Assembly (NCBI RefSeq): GCF_004331675.1
Contig: NZ_SJSN01000001.1
Coordinates: forward strand, 1-64,000
Origin: Pedobacter frigidisoli
GTDB taxonomy: Bacteria; Bacteroidota; Bacteroidia; Sphingobacteriales; Sphingobacteriaceae
Length of the DNA stretch: 64,000 bases
Direction: 5' to 3'
Numbering within the stretch: the first letter of the stretch is position 1; each line of letters starts with the position of its first letter. Of the stretch, positions 1 to 8,317 are shown piece after piece. Below the pieces are notes generated by a model. That model was not told the DNA's origin and made no database searches. It saw nothing but the letters and a program-made list of their open reading frames with translations. Both the position numbers and the translations under genes were made by a program.

Positions 1-284
1 AGAACTCATTCAGATCTCCCGGGGTAGGACAATCTACTTCCTATGGATGTGGCCTCTGTATATACGTAATAGTCCCCGTGCAGTATTGGGCTTCTGTTTG
101 TTGGGCAACATCACCCGGACTAAATCCGCCTCATATACAGTTTCTGTTCGTAGGCCCCCATATTTGCCGCGGACTTCCTTCAGATTCGCAGTCACCCACG
201 ACACCCTTGTCTCTGGCTAACACTTCCTACTGCTAAGCGTGTTCGGGACTCTAACCCTATAGTCGATTGACATGCCCGGCGCAC
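1..284 (-). mobile_element. Group IIC intron, 5' ribozyme part (cut by window edge)
   Basis: Read on the minus strand from 284 downward, the sequence begins GTGCGCCGGGCATG and continues with blocks I recognise from the 5' half (domain I) of bacterial group IIC introns such as the Oceanobacillus O.i.I1 type: TAGGGTTAGAGTCCCGAAC, GTTAGCC, CAAGGGTGTCGTGG, GAATCTGAAGGAAG, GGCAAA and TACCCCGGGAGATCTGA. GTGYG is the usual 5' intron end. There is no reading frame here, and GC content is visibly higher than in neighbouring DNA. The 5' splice site lies three bases past the T-run of an intrinsic terminator, the insertion preference known for class C introns. The reverse transcriptase and the 3' end would lie left of base 1, so intactness cannot be judged. 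Family recognition is from memory of conserved sequence, not from a computed fold. Confidence 0.82.
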
Positions 285-286
285 CC

Positions 287-320
287 AAAAAAAAAAGCCT
301 CTCAGTTTCCTGAAAGGCTT
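287..320 (-). terminator. Intrinsic terminator behind degenerate tRNA; intron target
   Basis: On the minus strand an AAGCCTTTCAG / CTGAGAGGCTT hairpin with a GAAA-like loop is followed by a run of ten T. The group IIC intron starts three bases later. The terminator belongs to the tRNA transcript. Confidence 0.85.
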
Positions 321-322
321 TG

Positions 323-400
323 TGGGAAATGAGGGGTTCGAAACCCACGATCCTCCCGACGAAATGTCGGGATGCTCTCAATCAGCTGAGCTAATTTCTT
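323..400 (-). pseudogene. Degenerate tRNA-Val-like copy
   Basis: This is a tRNA-like sequence aligned over its whole length with the two good tRNA-Val copies next to it. The D arm and the 3' half of the acceptor stem (ATTTCCC) are kept. The 5' acceptor strand is AAGAAAT instead of GGGAAAT, giving two mismatches. The anticodon arm is replaced by a TCCCGAC...GTCGGGA hairpin with no usable anticodon and no U33. The T loop has one extra T. It still has its own terminator. It is most likely non-functional. Confidence 0.7.
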
Positions 401-404
401 AAAA

Positions 405-438
405 CGAAAAATGCCTCTCAGTTTTCTGAAAGGCATTT
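405..438 (-). terminator. Intrinsic terminator after tRNA-Val copy 1
   Basis: On the minus strand AAATGCCTTTCAG and CTGAGAGGCATTT pair around an AAAA loop, followed by a T-rich tail. Its first bases coincide with the encoded CCA end of the tRNA. Confidence 0.75.
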
Positions 439-440
439 GG

Positions 441-515
441 TGGGAAATGAGGGGTTCGAACCCCCGACCCCCTCGGTGTAAACGAGGTGCTCTGAACCAG
501 CTGAGCTAATTTCCC
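441..515 (-). tRNA. tRNA-Val (anticodon TAC), copy 1
   Basis: The minus strand folds as a standard cloverleaf: acceptor GGGAAAT / ATTTCCC, D arm GCTCAGCTGGTTCAGAGC, anticodon stem CCTCG / CGAGG around the loop TTTACAC, and T arm GGGGGTTCGAACCCC. The anticodon TAC reads GUA valine codons. The discriminator base is A, and the next three bases (438-440) happen to encode CCA. An intrinsic terminator follows at once. Confidence 0.93.
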
Positions 516-530
516 TCTCTGGCATTTATT

Positions 531-558
531 AAAAAACCTCTCAAATCCTTGAAAGGTT
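531..558 (-). terminator. Intrinsic terminator after tRNA-Val copy 2
   Basis: On the minus strand AACCTTTCAAGGATTTGAGAGGTT forms a hairpin followed by TTTT. Its layout matches the terminators behind the neighbouring tRNA copies, so the tRNA and terminator appear to have been duplicated as one unit. Confidence 0.75.
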
Positions 559-561
559 GTG

Positions 562-636
562 TGGGAAATGAGGGGTTCGAACCCCCGACCCCCTCGGTGT
601 AAACGAGGTGCTCTGAACCAGCTGAGCTAATTTCCC
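562..636 (-). tRNA. tRNA-Val (anticodon TAC), copy 2
   Basis: The sequence is identical to copy 1 over the mature tRNA: acceptor GGGAAAT / ATTTCCC, anticodon loop TTTACAC with anticodon TAC, and T arm GGGGGTTCGAACCCC. CCA is not encoded here (the bases after the discriminator A read CAC), so the 3' end would be added by nucleotidyltransferase. About 46 bases separate it from copy 1. Confidence 0.93.
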
Positions 637-663
637 TTTGTTTTCAATCTGTCAATTCTTCTA

Positions 664-721
664 ACCCGACCCTCCCGACTGATAATGTCGGGATGCTCTG
701 AACCAGCTGAGCTAATTTCCC
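664..721 (-). pseudogene. tRNA-Val 5'-half remnant
   Basis: The first part (GGGAAATTAGCTCAGCTGG..., through the D arm) is identical to the tRNA-Val copies. The anticodon arm is again replaced by a TCCCGAC...GTCGGGA hairpin, and the match ends after the variable loop: the T arm and 3' acceptor strand are missing. It is a remnant of the same array, with the same hairpin replacement as the copy at 323-400. Confidence 0.65.
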
Positions 722-784
722 TTTCCTTTTGGGAATGCAAATATAGTGGTATAATATTGTTTCGCAAATCTTTTTCGCTTTTTT

Positions 785-1510
785 TCAACTAAGCAAGGTT
801 TCCAAAATTTTATGCGATTGAACTTCTCCAAACGAAGCTGTGTGTAAGGTATAGAATACCAATATCTTATCTAACAAAAATCTTCGTTGTACATTGCTCA
901 TTTTTATTTCAGAAATTTTTTCCAACGGCGAATTAAATAAAGCAATGAATCCTAATGCATCTTCTAAATGAAGATAGTTAGAGTGAATTGGCGGTCGTGA
1001 AACAAACTCGCCCTCTTGCAGGTCGAAATAAATTTGGTCTGTTCTTCTTTTCTCGTTTGGAGAAAAGCCTAAAAAACGGGTCAGCTTTAGCAAAAATGAT
1101 AAGTGAAAATTTGGATTGAGCTCCTCACTCTCATCAAACCAGGCTATCGAATTAAAAATGTAGTCGAACAAACTATCATCAGCAGATTGCTGACGAATAC
1201 TCTTGTAAAGCACCTCATTCAGAAAAATGACAATGCTGGTTTTAGTCATATCATAAGGAATACTTTTAAATACAGGCGTTTGCCGAACTTCAGAAACGCG
1301 TTGAATATTGGTATTTGCTTTGTGATAAACCACCATATCCAATAGATGAAGCGATTGTAACATATTCATTTTAATCTTTGCTTTAGGCTTTTTAACACCA
1401 TTAATCAGGTAAGATTGCATCCCGAATTTATCGGTAAGCACTTGCACAATTACGCTGCTTTCGCTGTAATTGGTGGTCTTTAAAACAATACCTCTAACCT
1501 TGTGCAACAT
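785..1510 (-). CDS. recO: DNA repair protein RecO
   Basis: This 241-residue protein is the RecO recombination mediator, which helps load RecA at single-strand gaps together with RecF and RecR. The N-terminus (MLHKVRGIVLKTTNYSESS) is the typical start of the RecO OB fold, followed by the family stretch ending in YLINGVKK. Bacteroidota RecO proteins commonly lack the zinc-binding cysteines found in some others, and none are seen here. The gene is monocistronic on the minus strand, upstream of the tRNA array, and divergent from the transporter at 1633. The length agrees with the family. Confidence 0.93.
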   Translation of the reverse strand: MLHKVRGIVLKTTNYSESSVIVQVLTDKFGMQSYLINGVKKPKAKIKMNMLQSLHLLDMVVYHKANTNIQRVSEVRQTPVFKSIPYDMTKTSIVIFLNEVLYKSIRQQSADDSLFDYIFNSIAWFDESEELNPNFHLSFLLKLTRFLGFSPNEKRRTDQIYFDLQEGEFVSRPPIHSNYLHLEDALGFIALFNSPLEKISEIKMSNVQRRFLLDKILVFYTLHTASFGEVQSHKILETLLS

Positions 1511-1632
1511 GCGATTAAAACATTTTTATCAAAAGTATGTTATTTGTGCAAATTTAATTGCGCAAAAGATCACGCTGATTTATAAATAAGATTAGTTTTG
1601 CCGTTATCATTATAATTAAAACTAGACAACAC

Positions 1633-3984
1633 ATGTGGGTTAAGCTTTCAAGGTTTATTCTTCAGAACCGTATCGCAATTATTGTATTCTTTGTATTAGG
1701 TACGGTTTTCATGGCTTACCAAGCCAAAAATGTAAAACTTTCTTACACGGGAAGTAAAATTTTGCCTGTTACCAATAGCGCCTTCGTTAAATATAACAAC
1801 TTCAAAAAAACTTTTGGTGAGGATGGAAGCGTGATGGTAATTGGTATTCAATCGCCAGATATTTTTAAGAAAGAGACTTACAACCAATGGGTTCAGCTTA
1901 GTAATGATATTCAAAAGTTAAAAGGAATAAAGGCAGTTTTATCTTCAGGAAGAATTTTTCAATTGGAGAAAGACACTGTTAATCAGAAATTTACTTTAAG
2001 AGCTATTCCAGCTGGATTGGTGAAAACCGATACAGAAATGGATTCGATTAAAAGCACCATATACAATACACCGTTTTTTGAGGGCTTGGTTTACAATAAG
2101 CAAAATGCCACTTTAATGGCCATTACTTTTGATACCAAGATTCTAAATACCGCAGAAAGAAACCCGATTTTAAAACAGATTGAGGAGAAAGCAAAAGCCT
2201 TTGAAGCAAAAAGCAAAATTCAGGTTCATATTTCGGGCTTGCCTTACATCCGCACCGCAGTAAGTAAATTGGTAAGCAATGAGTTTGTATTGTTTTTAGG
2301 ATTATCAATTTTAGTTTCCGCAATTATTTTGTTGATTTTCTTCAGAAAATTCTACGCTGTTTTCTTCCCGATTTTAGTGGTAATTATGGGCGTAATCTGG
2401 AGTATTGGCACTTTGGTTCTGTTCGGATTTGAGTTAACGATTTTAACAGGATTAATTCCACCACTGATTGTAATTATTGGTATTCCGAACAGTATTTTGC
2501 TATTAAATAAATACCAGAATGAGCTGAGAAAAGATGGCGATAAACAACGAGCTCTAAGCCTAACCATCGAAAGGATTGCGGTTACCACACTGATTGCAAA
2601 CATTACTGCAGCTATTGGTTTCGGCGTTTTGTACTTCACAGGAAGTGAGTTATTAATGCAATTTGGTAGCGTAGCATCGATAAACGTAATGATTACCTGG
2701 CTAATGTGCCTGTGTTTAATCCCGATTATTTTCAGCTATTTACCTGCACCAAAACTGAAAGCTCAAACTCATGTTGAAGAGGGTTTTCTACACAAATTAT
2801 TAGTTAAAACTGATATTCTTGTTCAAAATAAAAGTTCGGTAATTTATATCGGTACCATCGTTATTTCCATCATTGCTTTTATCGGTGTGATGAAAATTAA
2901 CGTAAACGGATATGTAGTTGATGACTTACCAAAAAGTTCGACAATCTTAACGGATTTAAAGTTCTTCGAGAAAAATTTCGAGGGAATTTTGCCGCTGGAA
3001 GTTAGCGTTGACACTAAGAAAAAGAATGGCGTTTTCAACCTGACGAATTTAAAGAGAATGGAGAAGATGGAAAAAATGATTTCCGCTTACCCTGAATTTT
3101 CCCGTTCGATTTCGGTTAACATGGGCTTGAAATATGCTACACAAGCTTTCTACAACAATGACTCTACATTCTTCCGTCTGCCTGATAACATGGAGAAAAA
3201 CTTCATTCTGGCTTATATTGCCAATGGCGGAAAAGGAAATGCAAGTCTACTAACCAATTTTGTGAGCAAAGGAAATCAAAGCACCAGAATTAGTTTTCAA
3301 ATGGCCGATGTTGGGTCGAAACGCTTGGACGCAATTATGGCTGAATTAAAACCTCGCATCGACAGCATTTTGCCTCCTGATAAATTTGATGTCGAATTAA
3401 CGGGTTCAAGCGTTATCTTCTCTAAAGGAACGGATTATATGTTGAGACATTTATTCGAAAGTATTGGTTTAGCTATTGTGTTGATTTCGCTTTTGCGATT
3501 GGCTCAATTTAAAAGCCTGGGCATCATGTTTATTTCCTTACTACCGAACATCGTTCCGCTAATTATTACAGCTGGAATTATGGGTTATTTTGGAATTTCG
3601 TTAAAACCATCAACGATTTTAATTTTCACAATTGCCTTTGGCTTGGCATCAGACCAAACGATATATTTCTTAACGAGATACCAACAAGAATTGAATTTAA
3701 CGAACTTCTCAGTTCCAAAAGTGGTTACAGATACCATTACAGAGACGGGCGTAAGCATGACGCATATTGCGTTAATTCTTTTCTTCGGCTTCGGAATTTT
3801 TACTGCCTCTACTTTTGGCGGAACGGTTATTTTAGGTTTATTACTTTCAATTACGCTATTCGTAGCATTAGTGTTTAACCTTACCTTATTGCCTGCCTTG
3901 GTTTTATGGCTGGATAAGAAGAAAGTTAGAAAAGTGGTTTCCGATGAGGAATCAGCAAAGAATGTTGGTGGGTTCGACCATTAG
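1633..3984 (+). CDS. MMPL/RND-superfamily exporter (HAE3-like)
   Basis: This 783-residue membrane protein has the two-repeat RND layout. A TM helix near residues 12-30 is followed by a periplasmic loop, then a five-helix bundle at about 215-375; a TM helix near 400 is followed by a second loop and a final bundle at about 615-765. At less than 800 residues it is shorter than the HAE1 drug pumps (about 1030) and fits the MMPL/HAE3 group, whose members move lipids, hopanoids or other hydrophobic compounds across the inner membrane. No adaptor or TolC gene lies next to it. The substrate is not deducible. The gene starts with ATG about 120 bases from divergent recO. Confidence 0.85.
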   Translation: MWVKLSRFILQNRIAIIVFFVLGTVFMAYQAKNVKLSYTGSKILPVTNSAFVKYNNFKKTFGEDGSVMVIGIQSPDIFKKETYNQWVQLSNDIQKLKGIKAVLSSGRIFQLEKDTVNQKFTLRAIPAGLVKTDTEMDSIKSTIYNTPFFEGLVYNKQNATLMAITFDTKILNTAERNPILKQIEEKAKAFEAKSKIQVHISGLPYIRTAVSKLVSNEFVLFLGLSILVSAIILLIFFRKFYAVFFPILVVIMGVIWSIGTLVLFGFELTILTGLIPPLIVIIGIPNSILLLNKYQNELRKDGDKQRALSLTIERIAVTTLIANITAAIGFGVLYFTGSELLMQFGSVASINVMITWLMCLCLIPIIFSYLPAPKLKAQTHVEEGFLHKLLVKTDILVQNKSSVIYIGTIVISIIAFIGVMKINVNGYVVDDLPKSSTILTDLKFFEKNFEGILPLEVSVDTKKKNGVFNLTNLKRMEKMEKMISAYPEFSRSISVNMGLKYATQAFYNNDSTFFRLPDNMEKNFILAYIANGGKGNASLLTNFVSKGNQSTRISFQMADVGSKRLDAIMAELKPRIDSILPPDKFDVELTGSSVIFSKGTDYMLRHLFESIGLAIVLISLLRLAQFKSLGIMFISLLPNIVPLIITAGIMGYFGISLKPSTILIFTIAFGLASDQTIYFLTRYQQELNLTNFSVPKVVTDTITETGVSMTHIALILFFGFGIFTASTFGGTVILGLLLSITLFVALVFNLTLLPALVLWLDKKKVRKVVSDEESAKNVGGFDH

Positions 3985-4286
3985 ACATTTTCATTTGCAG
4001 CATTGCCCAGGGTTTAAACCCTGGGTTATATCATTAAAAGCTTAGGCAATTCGGTGGGGACAAACTTCATTCTGTAGTCTAACCTGAGTTATCTAAACCT
4101 GATGGTAGCGAGCACGTAGTGGCAGCCCCGGCTGTCAACGAAGTAAAGCGTACAGCAGGACGAACATTAAATTGAAATACAGGTATTGATTTTCCAAAAA
4201 TTTTGAACCATTTAAGACATTTAAGAAAATATAAGCTAATAGCCAACCAAACTTAAATATGCTTATATTTCTTATGGTAGAAATCT
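3985..4286. other. Gene-free gap with repeat fragments
   Basis: No coding sequence is visible. The gap holds a perfect 20-bp palindrome at 4006-4025 and, at about 4122-4203, a fragment related to sequences at 14954-15030 and 43203-43296. Shared blocks are GGCAGCCCC, ACAGCAG, AACATTAA, TTGAAAT, CAGGT and TTTCCAAAA. Confidence 0.6.
4006..4025. repeat. Perfect 20-bp palindrome
   Basis: CCCAGGGTTT is followed directly by its exact reverse complement. It lies 22 bases after the stop of the transporter gene and could fold into a hairpin in the 3' end of that transcript. There is no T-run, so it is not a standard terminator. Confidence 0.8.
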
Positions 4287-4559
4287 CTACTCCGTTACGG
4301 GCTTTTTCTCTTCCTCATCTATCGAAACTTCAACCGTTGGGTCGGTGATGATTTCGGCATTTCCATCGTTATCTTTTTTAGCAAAAAGAATCGGGTACAA
4401 CATCCAAAGCGCACCAACCATAACCAAAACACCGGCCAGCATTTGCAGATAGCGAGCCCAAGTCACTTCGTTAGCATCTAAAATTCTATATGAGATATAA
4501 GAAAGCACACCTAAAATGAGAACTAAAACGGCCTTTTGTAACTTAAATAGCTTTATCAT
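4287..4559 (-). CDS. Small two-helix membrane protein, unknown function
   Basis: I chose the ATG at 4559 (MIKLFKLQK), giving 90 residues; an upstream in-frame start would add 24 residues lying inside the preceding gene. Two hydrophobic helices (about residues 9-23 and 34-56) are followed by a charged tail rich in Asp and Glu (IDEEEKK). The start codon overlaps the stop of the preceding gene by four bases (ATGA), so the two are probably translationally coupled. I do not recognise the family. Confidence 0.65.
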   Translation of the reverse strand: MIKLFKLQKAVLVLILGVLSYISYRILDANEVTWARYLQMLAGVLVMVGALWMLYPILFAKKDNDGNAEIITDPTVEVSIDEEEKKPVTE

Positions 4560-4744
4560 GGGTTTTTCTTTTTTAAGGTAATGATATGAAATAAAACAAA
4601 GATTAGTCCTATAAGTTCTAAAAGACCACAAAAATAAAAACCATAGAGCACAAAATCGCGGTTTTCGGGATTAATAACGGCAATAATGGGTAGCGAAATT
4701 ACAGCTACAATCATTAACGAAAGTCCGATATTAAATAATTTCAC
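4556..4744 (-). CDS. Small membrane protein, unknown function
   Basis: The 62-residue protein has two hydrophobic segments (about 5-25 and 31-55) separated by a short polar turn (NPENRDF), and a basic C-terminus (LKKKNP). It is the first gene of a two-gene minus-strand unit, overlapping the next gene by ATGA, and is divergent from ileS across about 80 bases. It may be a subunit of a small membrane complex with its neighbour, but nothing in the sequence names a function. Confidence 0.6.
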   Translation of the reverse strand: MKLFNIGLSLMIVAVISLPIIAVINPENRDFVLYGFYFCGLLELIGLIFVLFHIITLKKKNP

Positions 4745-4790
4745 CTCAAAAGTATTTACACCAAAACTACCAAAATTCAGCCAATTTTTT

Positions 4791-4798
4791 TAACTTTG
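4791..4798 (+). promoter_or_regulatory. Bacteroidota -7 promoter element before ileS
   Basis: TAACTTTG matches the TAnnTTTG -7 consensus of the Bacteroidota primary sigma factor, about 30 bases before the ileS ATG. No clear -33 TTTG was found at the expected distance. Confidence 0.55.
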
Positions 4799-4827
4799 CA
4801 TCCTTAATTTTTTGAGGTACTTAATTG

Positions 4828-7800
4828 ATGTATAGCGAATTTAAACAATTGGACCTTGCCAAAATAGGGCAAGAAATACTGGATTTTTGGAAAGAAGAAA
4901 ACATCTTTGAAAAGAGCATTTCATCTCGTCCTAAATCTAATCCGTTTACTTTTTACGAGGGACCACCATCTGCCAATGGCATGCCTGGGATTCACCACGT
5001 AATGGCTCGTGCTATTAAAGATATTTTTTGCCGTTACAAAACAATTAAGGGTTATCAGGTTAAAAGAAAAGCTGGCTGGGATACTCACGGCTTGCCTGTT
5101 GAGCTTGGTACCGAAAAAGAATTAGGCATTACCAAAGAAGATATTGGTAAAACCATCTCTATCGAAGATTATAACGAAGCTTGTAAAAAAACAGTAATGC
5201 GCTACACCGATGTGTGGAACGATTTGACTGAAAAAATGGGCTATTGGGTAGATATGGACGACCCGTATATTACCTACAAATCGAAATACATGGAGTCGGT
5301 TTGGTGGCTTTTAAAACAAATTTACGATAAAGGCTTAATCTATAAAGGTTACACCATTCAGCCGTATTCTCCAAAAGCTGGTACAGGTTTAAGTTCGCAC
5401 GAAGTGAACCAACCTGGCGCTTACCGCGATGTTACGGACACGACAATTGTTGCGCAGTTTAAAAGCCTATCCCCAGCCCTTTCCAAAGGAAAGGGAGCGG
5501 AAAATTTCGTGGAAAAGGCATTTCATCTTGCCTCCCCTCTTTCGGAGGGGTCGGGGGAGGATTTTTATTTCCTGGCATGGACAACAACACCGTGGACTTT
5601 ACCATCAAACACAGCTTTAACTGTCGGACCAAAAATCGACTATGTTTTAGTTAAAACTTTTAATCAATATACTTTCTTGCCAACTAATGTAATTTTGGCA
5701 AAAAGCTTGGTTGGAAAACAATTCAGCAAAGGTTTCTTCGAAAGTAATAAAGCTGAAGATTTTGCTAATTTCAAAGCTGGTGATAAAAAGATACCTTACC
5801 AAATACTTGCCGAATGCAAAGGAACGGACTTGGTGGGCATTAGATACGAACAACTTTTAACATACGCTTTACCATATACAAATCCTGAAAATGCTTTCCG
5901 AGTAATTTCTGGCGATTTCGTAACCACAGAAGATGGTACTGGTATTGTACACACTGCGCCAACATTCGGTGCTGATGATGCTAAAGTTGCCAAAGAAGCT
6001 GTTCCTGAAATCCCGCCGATGTTGGTAATGGATGATAATGACATCCTTGTTCCGCTAGTAGATTTGCAGGGAAGATTTACCAAACATGTTGGTCCTTTTG
6101 CTGGCAAATATGTTAAAAACGAATATTATAACGCTGGTGAAGCACCTGAAAAATCGGTTGATGTAGAATTGGCGATTTTATTAAAGGAAGAGAATAAAGC
6201 TTTTAAAGTTGAAAAATATGTTCACAGTTACCCACACAGCTGGAGAACTGATGAACCACTGTTATATTATCCTTTAGATTCTTGGTTCATTAAAGTTACT
6301 GATGTTAAAGACAGAATGTTCGACCTTAATGAAACCATCAACTGGAAACCAAAATCTACGGGTGAGGGCCGTTTTGGCAATTGGCTTAAGAATGCCAACG
6401 ACTGGAATTTATCGCGTTCGAGATATTGGGGAATTCCGTTGCCAATCTGGAGAACCGAAGATAAAAAAGAAGAAGTTTTAATCGGTTCGGTGGAAGAGCT
6501 TTACAATGCCATCGAAAAATCTATTGCAGCGGGTTTCCAGAAAGAAAATCCGTTTAAAGGATTCGAAATCGGGAACATGTCTGAAGAGAATTACGACCTG
6601 ATTGACTTACATAAAAACGTTGTCGATAAGATTGTTTTAATTTCTCCATCAGGTAAACCAATGAATCGTGAGAGTGATTTAATTGATGTCTGGTTTGATT
6701 CTGGTTCGATGCCTTACGCACAATGGCACTACCCTTTTGAAAATAAGGAAACCATTGATGCGAACGAAGATTTCCCCGCAGATTTTATCGCTGAGGGAGT
6801 TGACCAAACCCGTGGCTGGTTTTATACCTTACATGCAATTTCTACGCTTGTTTTTGATAAAGTTGCCTACAAAAATGTGGTTTCGAATGGATTGGTATTG
6901 GACAAAAACGGACAAAAAATGTCTAAACGTTTGGGCAATGCTGCTGATCCATTCAAAACCATAAAAGAATATGGTGCTGATGCTACGCGTTGGTACATGA
7001 TTTCGAATGCAAACCCTTGGGATAATTTAAAATTTGATATTGAGGGAATCGCTGAAGTTCGTCGCAAATTCTTCGGAACACTTTACAATACTTACGCATT
7101 CTTTGCTTTGTATGCCAACATCGATAAATTCGAAATCGATAAAAATAATTTAAGCAAAGTTGAAGACAGAACAGAATTAGACCGTTGGATTTTATCGTTA
7201 CTGCAAACCTTAATCAACGAAGTTGATGAAAGTTACAACACTTACGAGCCAACGAAAGCAACTCGTGCCATTCAGGCATTTGTTGATGAGCATTTAAGTA
7301 ACTGGTATATTAGGTTAAGTCGCCGCCGTTTTTGGAAAGGTGAAATGACTGATGATAAACGTGCTGCTTACGAAACGCTTTATACTTGTTTAGAAACTTT
7401 AGCACAGCTGATGAGTCCTGTTGCGCCTTTCTTTGCCGATTGGCTGTACAGAAACTTAACCGTTAACGATGCAAAAGCGGAGCAATCAGTTCACTTAACT
7501 TTGTGGAATGAGGCTGACCAAAGTTTAATCGATAATGATTTAAATGAGCGTATGGTTTATGCTCAGGATATTTCATCAATGGTTTTATCGTTACGTAAAA
7601 AATCGAGCATCAATGTTCGTCAGCCTCTAGAGAAAATCTTAATACCATCGTTAAATAGCGATTTCGAGCAAAAAATATCTAAAGTTGCTGATTACATTTT
7701 AAGTGAAACAAATGTTAAGCATATCGAGTTTATAACGGACACGCATGGTATCGTTAAGAAAAAGCTAAAACCTAATTTTAAATCGTTAGGTAAAAAAGTT

Positions 7801-8283
7801 GGTAAAGATATGAGCCTAATTAAACAGGCTTTAGAAAATTCTAATCAAGATGATATCCAACGTTTAGAAAATGACGGTTTCATTATTGTGGTTGGAAGCA
7901 ATGGCGAAGAATTTACCATCAATTTAAATGATGATGTTGAAGTTTTTGCCGAAGATATTCCAGGATGGCAAGTAACCAACTTAGGCAACTTAACTGTTGC
8001 TTTAGATGTTACGATTACAGAAGAATTGAAACAAGAGGGAATCTCTCGTGAGTTGGTTAACCGTATCCAAAACTTACGTAAGGAACTGAATTTTGAAGTG
8101 ACCGATAGGATTAAAGTTAGGTTACAAAATGATAACTTAGTAGCTCATGCAGTTGCTAAAAACAAAGCTTACATTTGCGCCGAAATATTGGCCGATGAAT
8201 TTGAATTGACGGAAGAAATGGAGAATGCAAACAAAATCGTAATTGATGATGTTGAATTGAACATTTCAGTAAATAAAATATAA
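4828..8283 (+). CDS. ileS: Isoleucyl-tRNA synthetase (eukaryote-type) with extra segment
   Basis: This 1151-residue class I synthetase charges tRNA-Ile. I start it at the ATG at 4828 (MYSEFKQLDL), not the adjacent TTG. The HIGH-type signature is GIHHV in the GPPSANGMPGIHHV block, the WTTTPWTLPSNTAL motif opens the CP1 editing domain, and GQKMSKRLGN is the KMSKS loop. The KMSKR form and the long C-terminus without an obvious zinc knuckle fit the type 2 (eukaryote-like) group. Residues about 213-245 are an insertion encoded by two GC-rich hairpins and look unlike IleRS sequence (SLSPALSKGKGAE... to ...PLSEGSGED). It is the first gene of an operon with the DksA-like gene and lspA. Confidence 0.95.
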   Translation: MYSEFKQLDLAKIGQEILDFWKEENIFEKSISSRPKSNPFTFYEGPPSANGMPGIHHVMARAIKDIFCRYKTIKGYQVKRKAGWDTHGLPVELGTEKELGITKEDIGKTISIEDYNEACKKTVMRYTDVWNDLTEKMGYWVDMDDPYITYKSKYMESVWWLLKQIYDKGLIYKGYTIQPYSPKAGTGLSSHEVNQPGAYRDVTDTTIVAQFKSLSPALSKGKGAENFVEKAFHLASPLSEGSGEDFYFLAWTTTPWTLPSNTALTVGPKIDYVLVKTFNQYTFLPTNVILAKSLVGKQFSKGFFESNKAEDFANFKAGDKKIPYQILAECKGTDLVGIRYEQLLTYALPYTNPENAFRVISGDFVTTEDGTGIVHTAPTFGADDAKVAKEAVPEIPPMLVMDDNDILVPLVDLQGRFTKHVGPFAGKYVKNEYYNAGEAPEKSVDVELAILLKEENKAFKVEKYVHSYPHSWRTDEPLLYYPLDSWFIKVTDVKDRMFDLNETINWKPKSTGEGRFGNWLKNANDWNLSRSRYWGIPLPIWRTEDKKEEVLIGSVEELYNAIEKSIAAGFQKENPFKGFEIGNMSEENYDLIDLHKNVVDKIVLISPSGKPMNRESDLIDVWFDSGSMPYAQWHYPFENKETIDANEDFPADFIAEGVDQTRGWFYTLHAISTLVFDKVAYKNVVSNGLVLDKNGQKMSKRLGNAADPFKTIKEYGADATRWYMISNANPWDNLKFDIEGIAEVRRKFFGTLYNTYAFFALYANIDKFEIDKNNLSKVEDRTELDRWILSLLQTLINEVDESYNTYEPTKATRAIQAFVDEHLSNWYIRLSRRRFWKGEMTDDKRAAYETLYTCLETLAQLMSPVAPFFADWLYRNLTVNDAKAEQSVHLTLWNEADQSLIDNDLNERMVYAQDISSMVLSLRKKSSINVRQPLEKILIPSLNSDFEQKISKVADYILSETNVKHIEFITDTHGIVKKKLKPNFKSLGKKVGKDMSLIKQALENSNQDDIQRLENDGFIIVVGSNGEEFTINLNDDVEVFAEDIPGWQVTNLGNLTVALDVTITEELKQEGISRELVNRIQNLRKELNFEVTDRIKVRLQNDNLVAHAVAKNKAYICAEILADEFELTEEMENANKIVIDDVELNISVNKI
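5464..5560. repeat. GC-rich paired-hairpin element inserted in frame in ileS
   Basis: A left hairpin (CCCTTTCC-AAA-GGAAAGGG) and a right hairpin (CCCCTC-TTTCG-GAGGGG) flank about 40 bases. The reading frame stays open and contributes about 33 residues. Similar CCCC...GGGG hairpins occur at 19539-19564 and 19696-19721. Confidence 0.7.
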
Positions 8284-8317
8284 AGAAATCCATAAATTAG
8301 AAAATTAGATATAGAAC

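Noticed and set aside
1..284. GC-richer start of the window as rRNA or a broken gene
   Set aside because: No rRNA signature and no open frame; the ordered blocks on the minus strand fit a group IIC intron much better.
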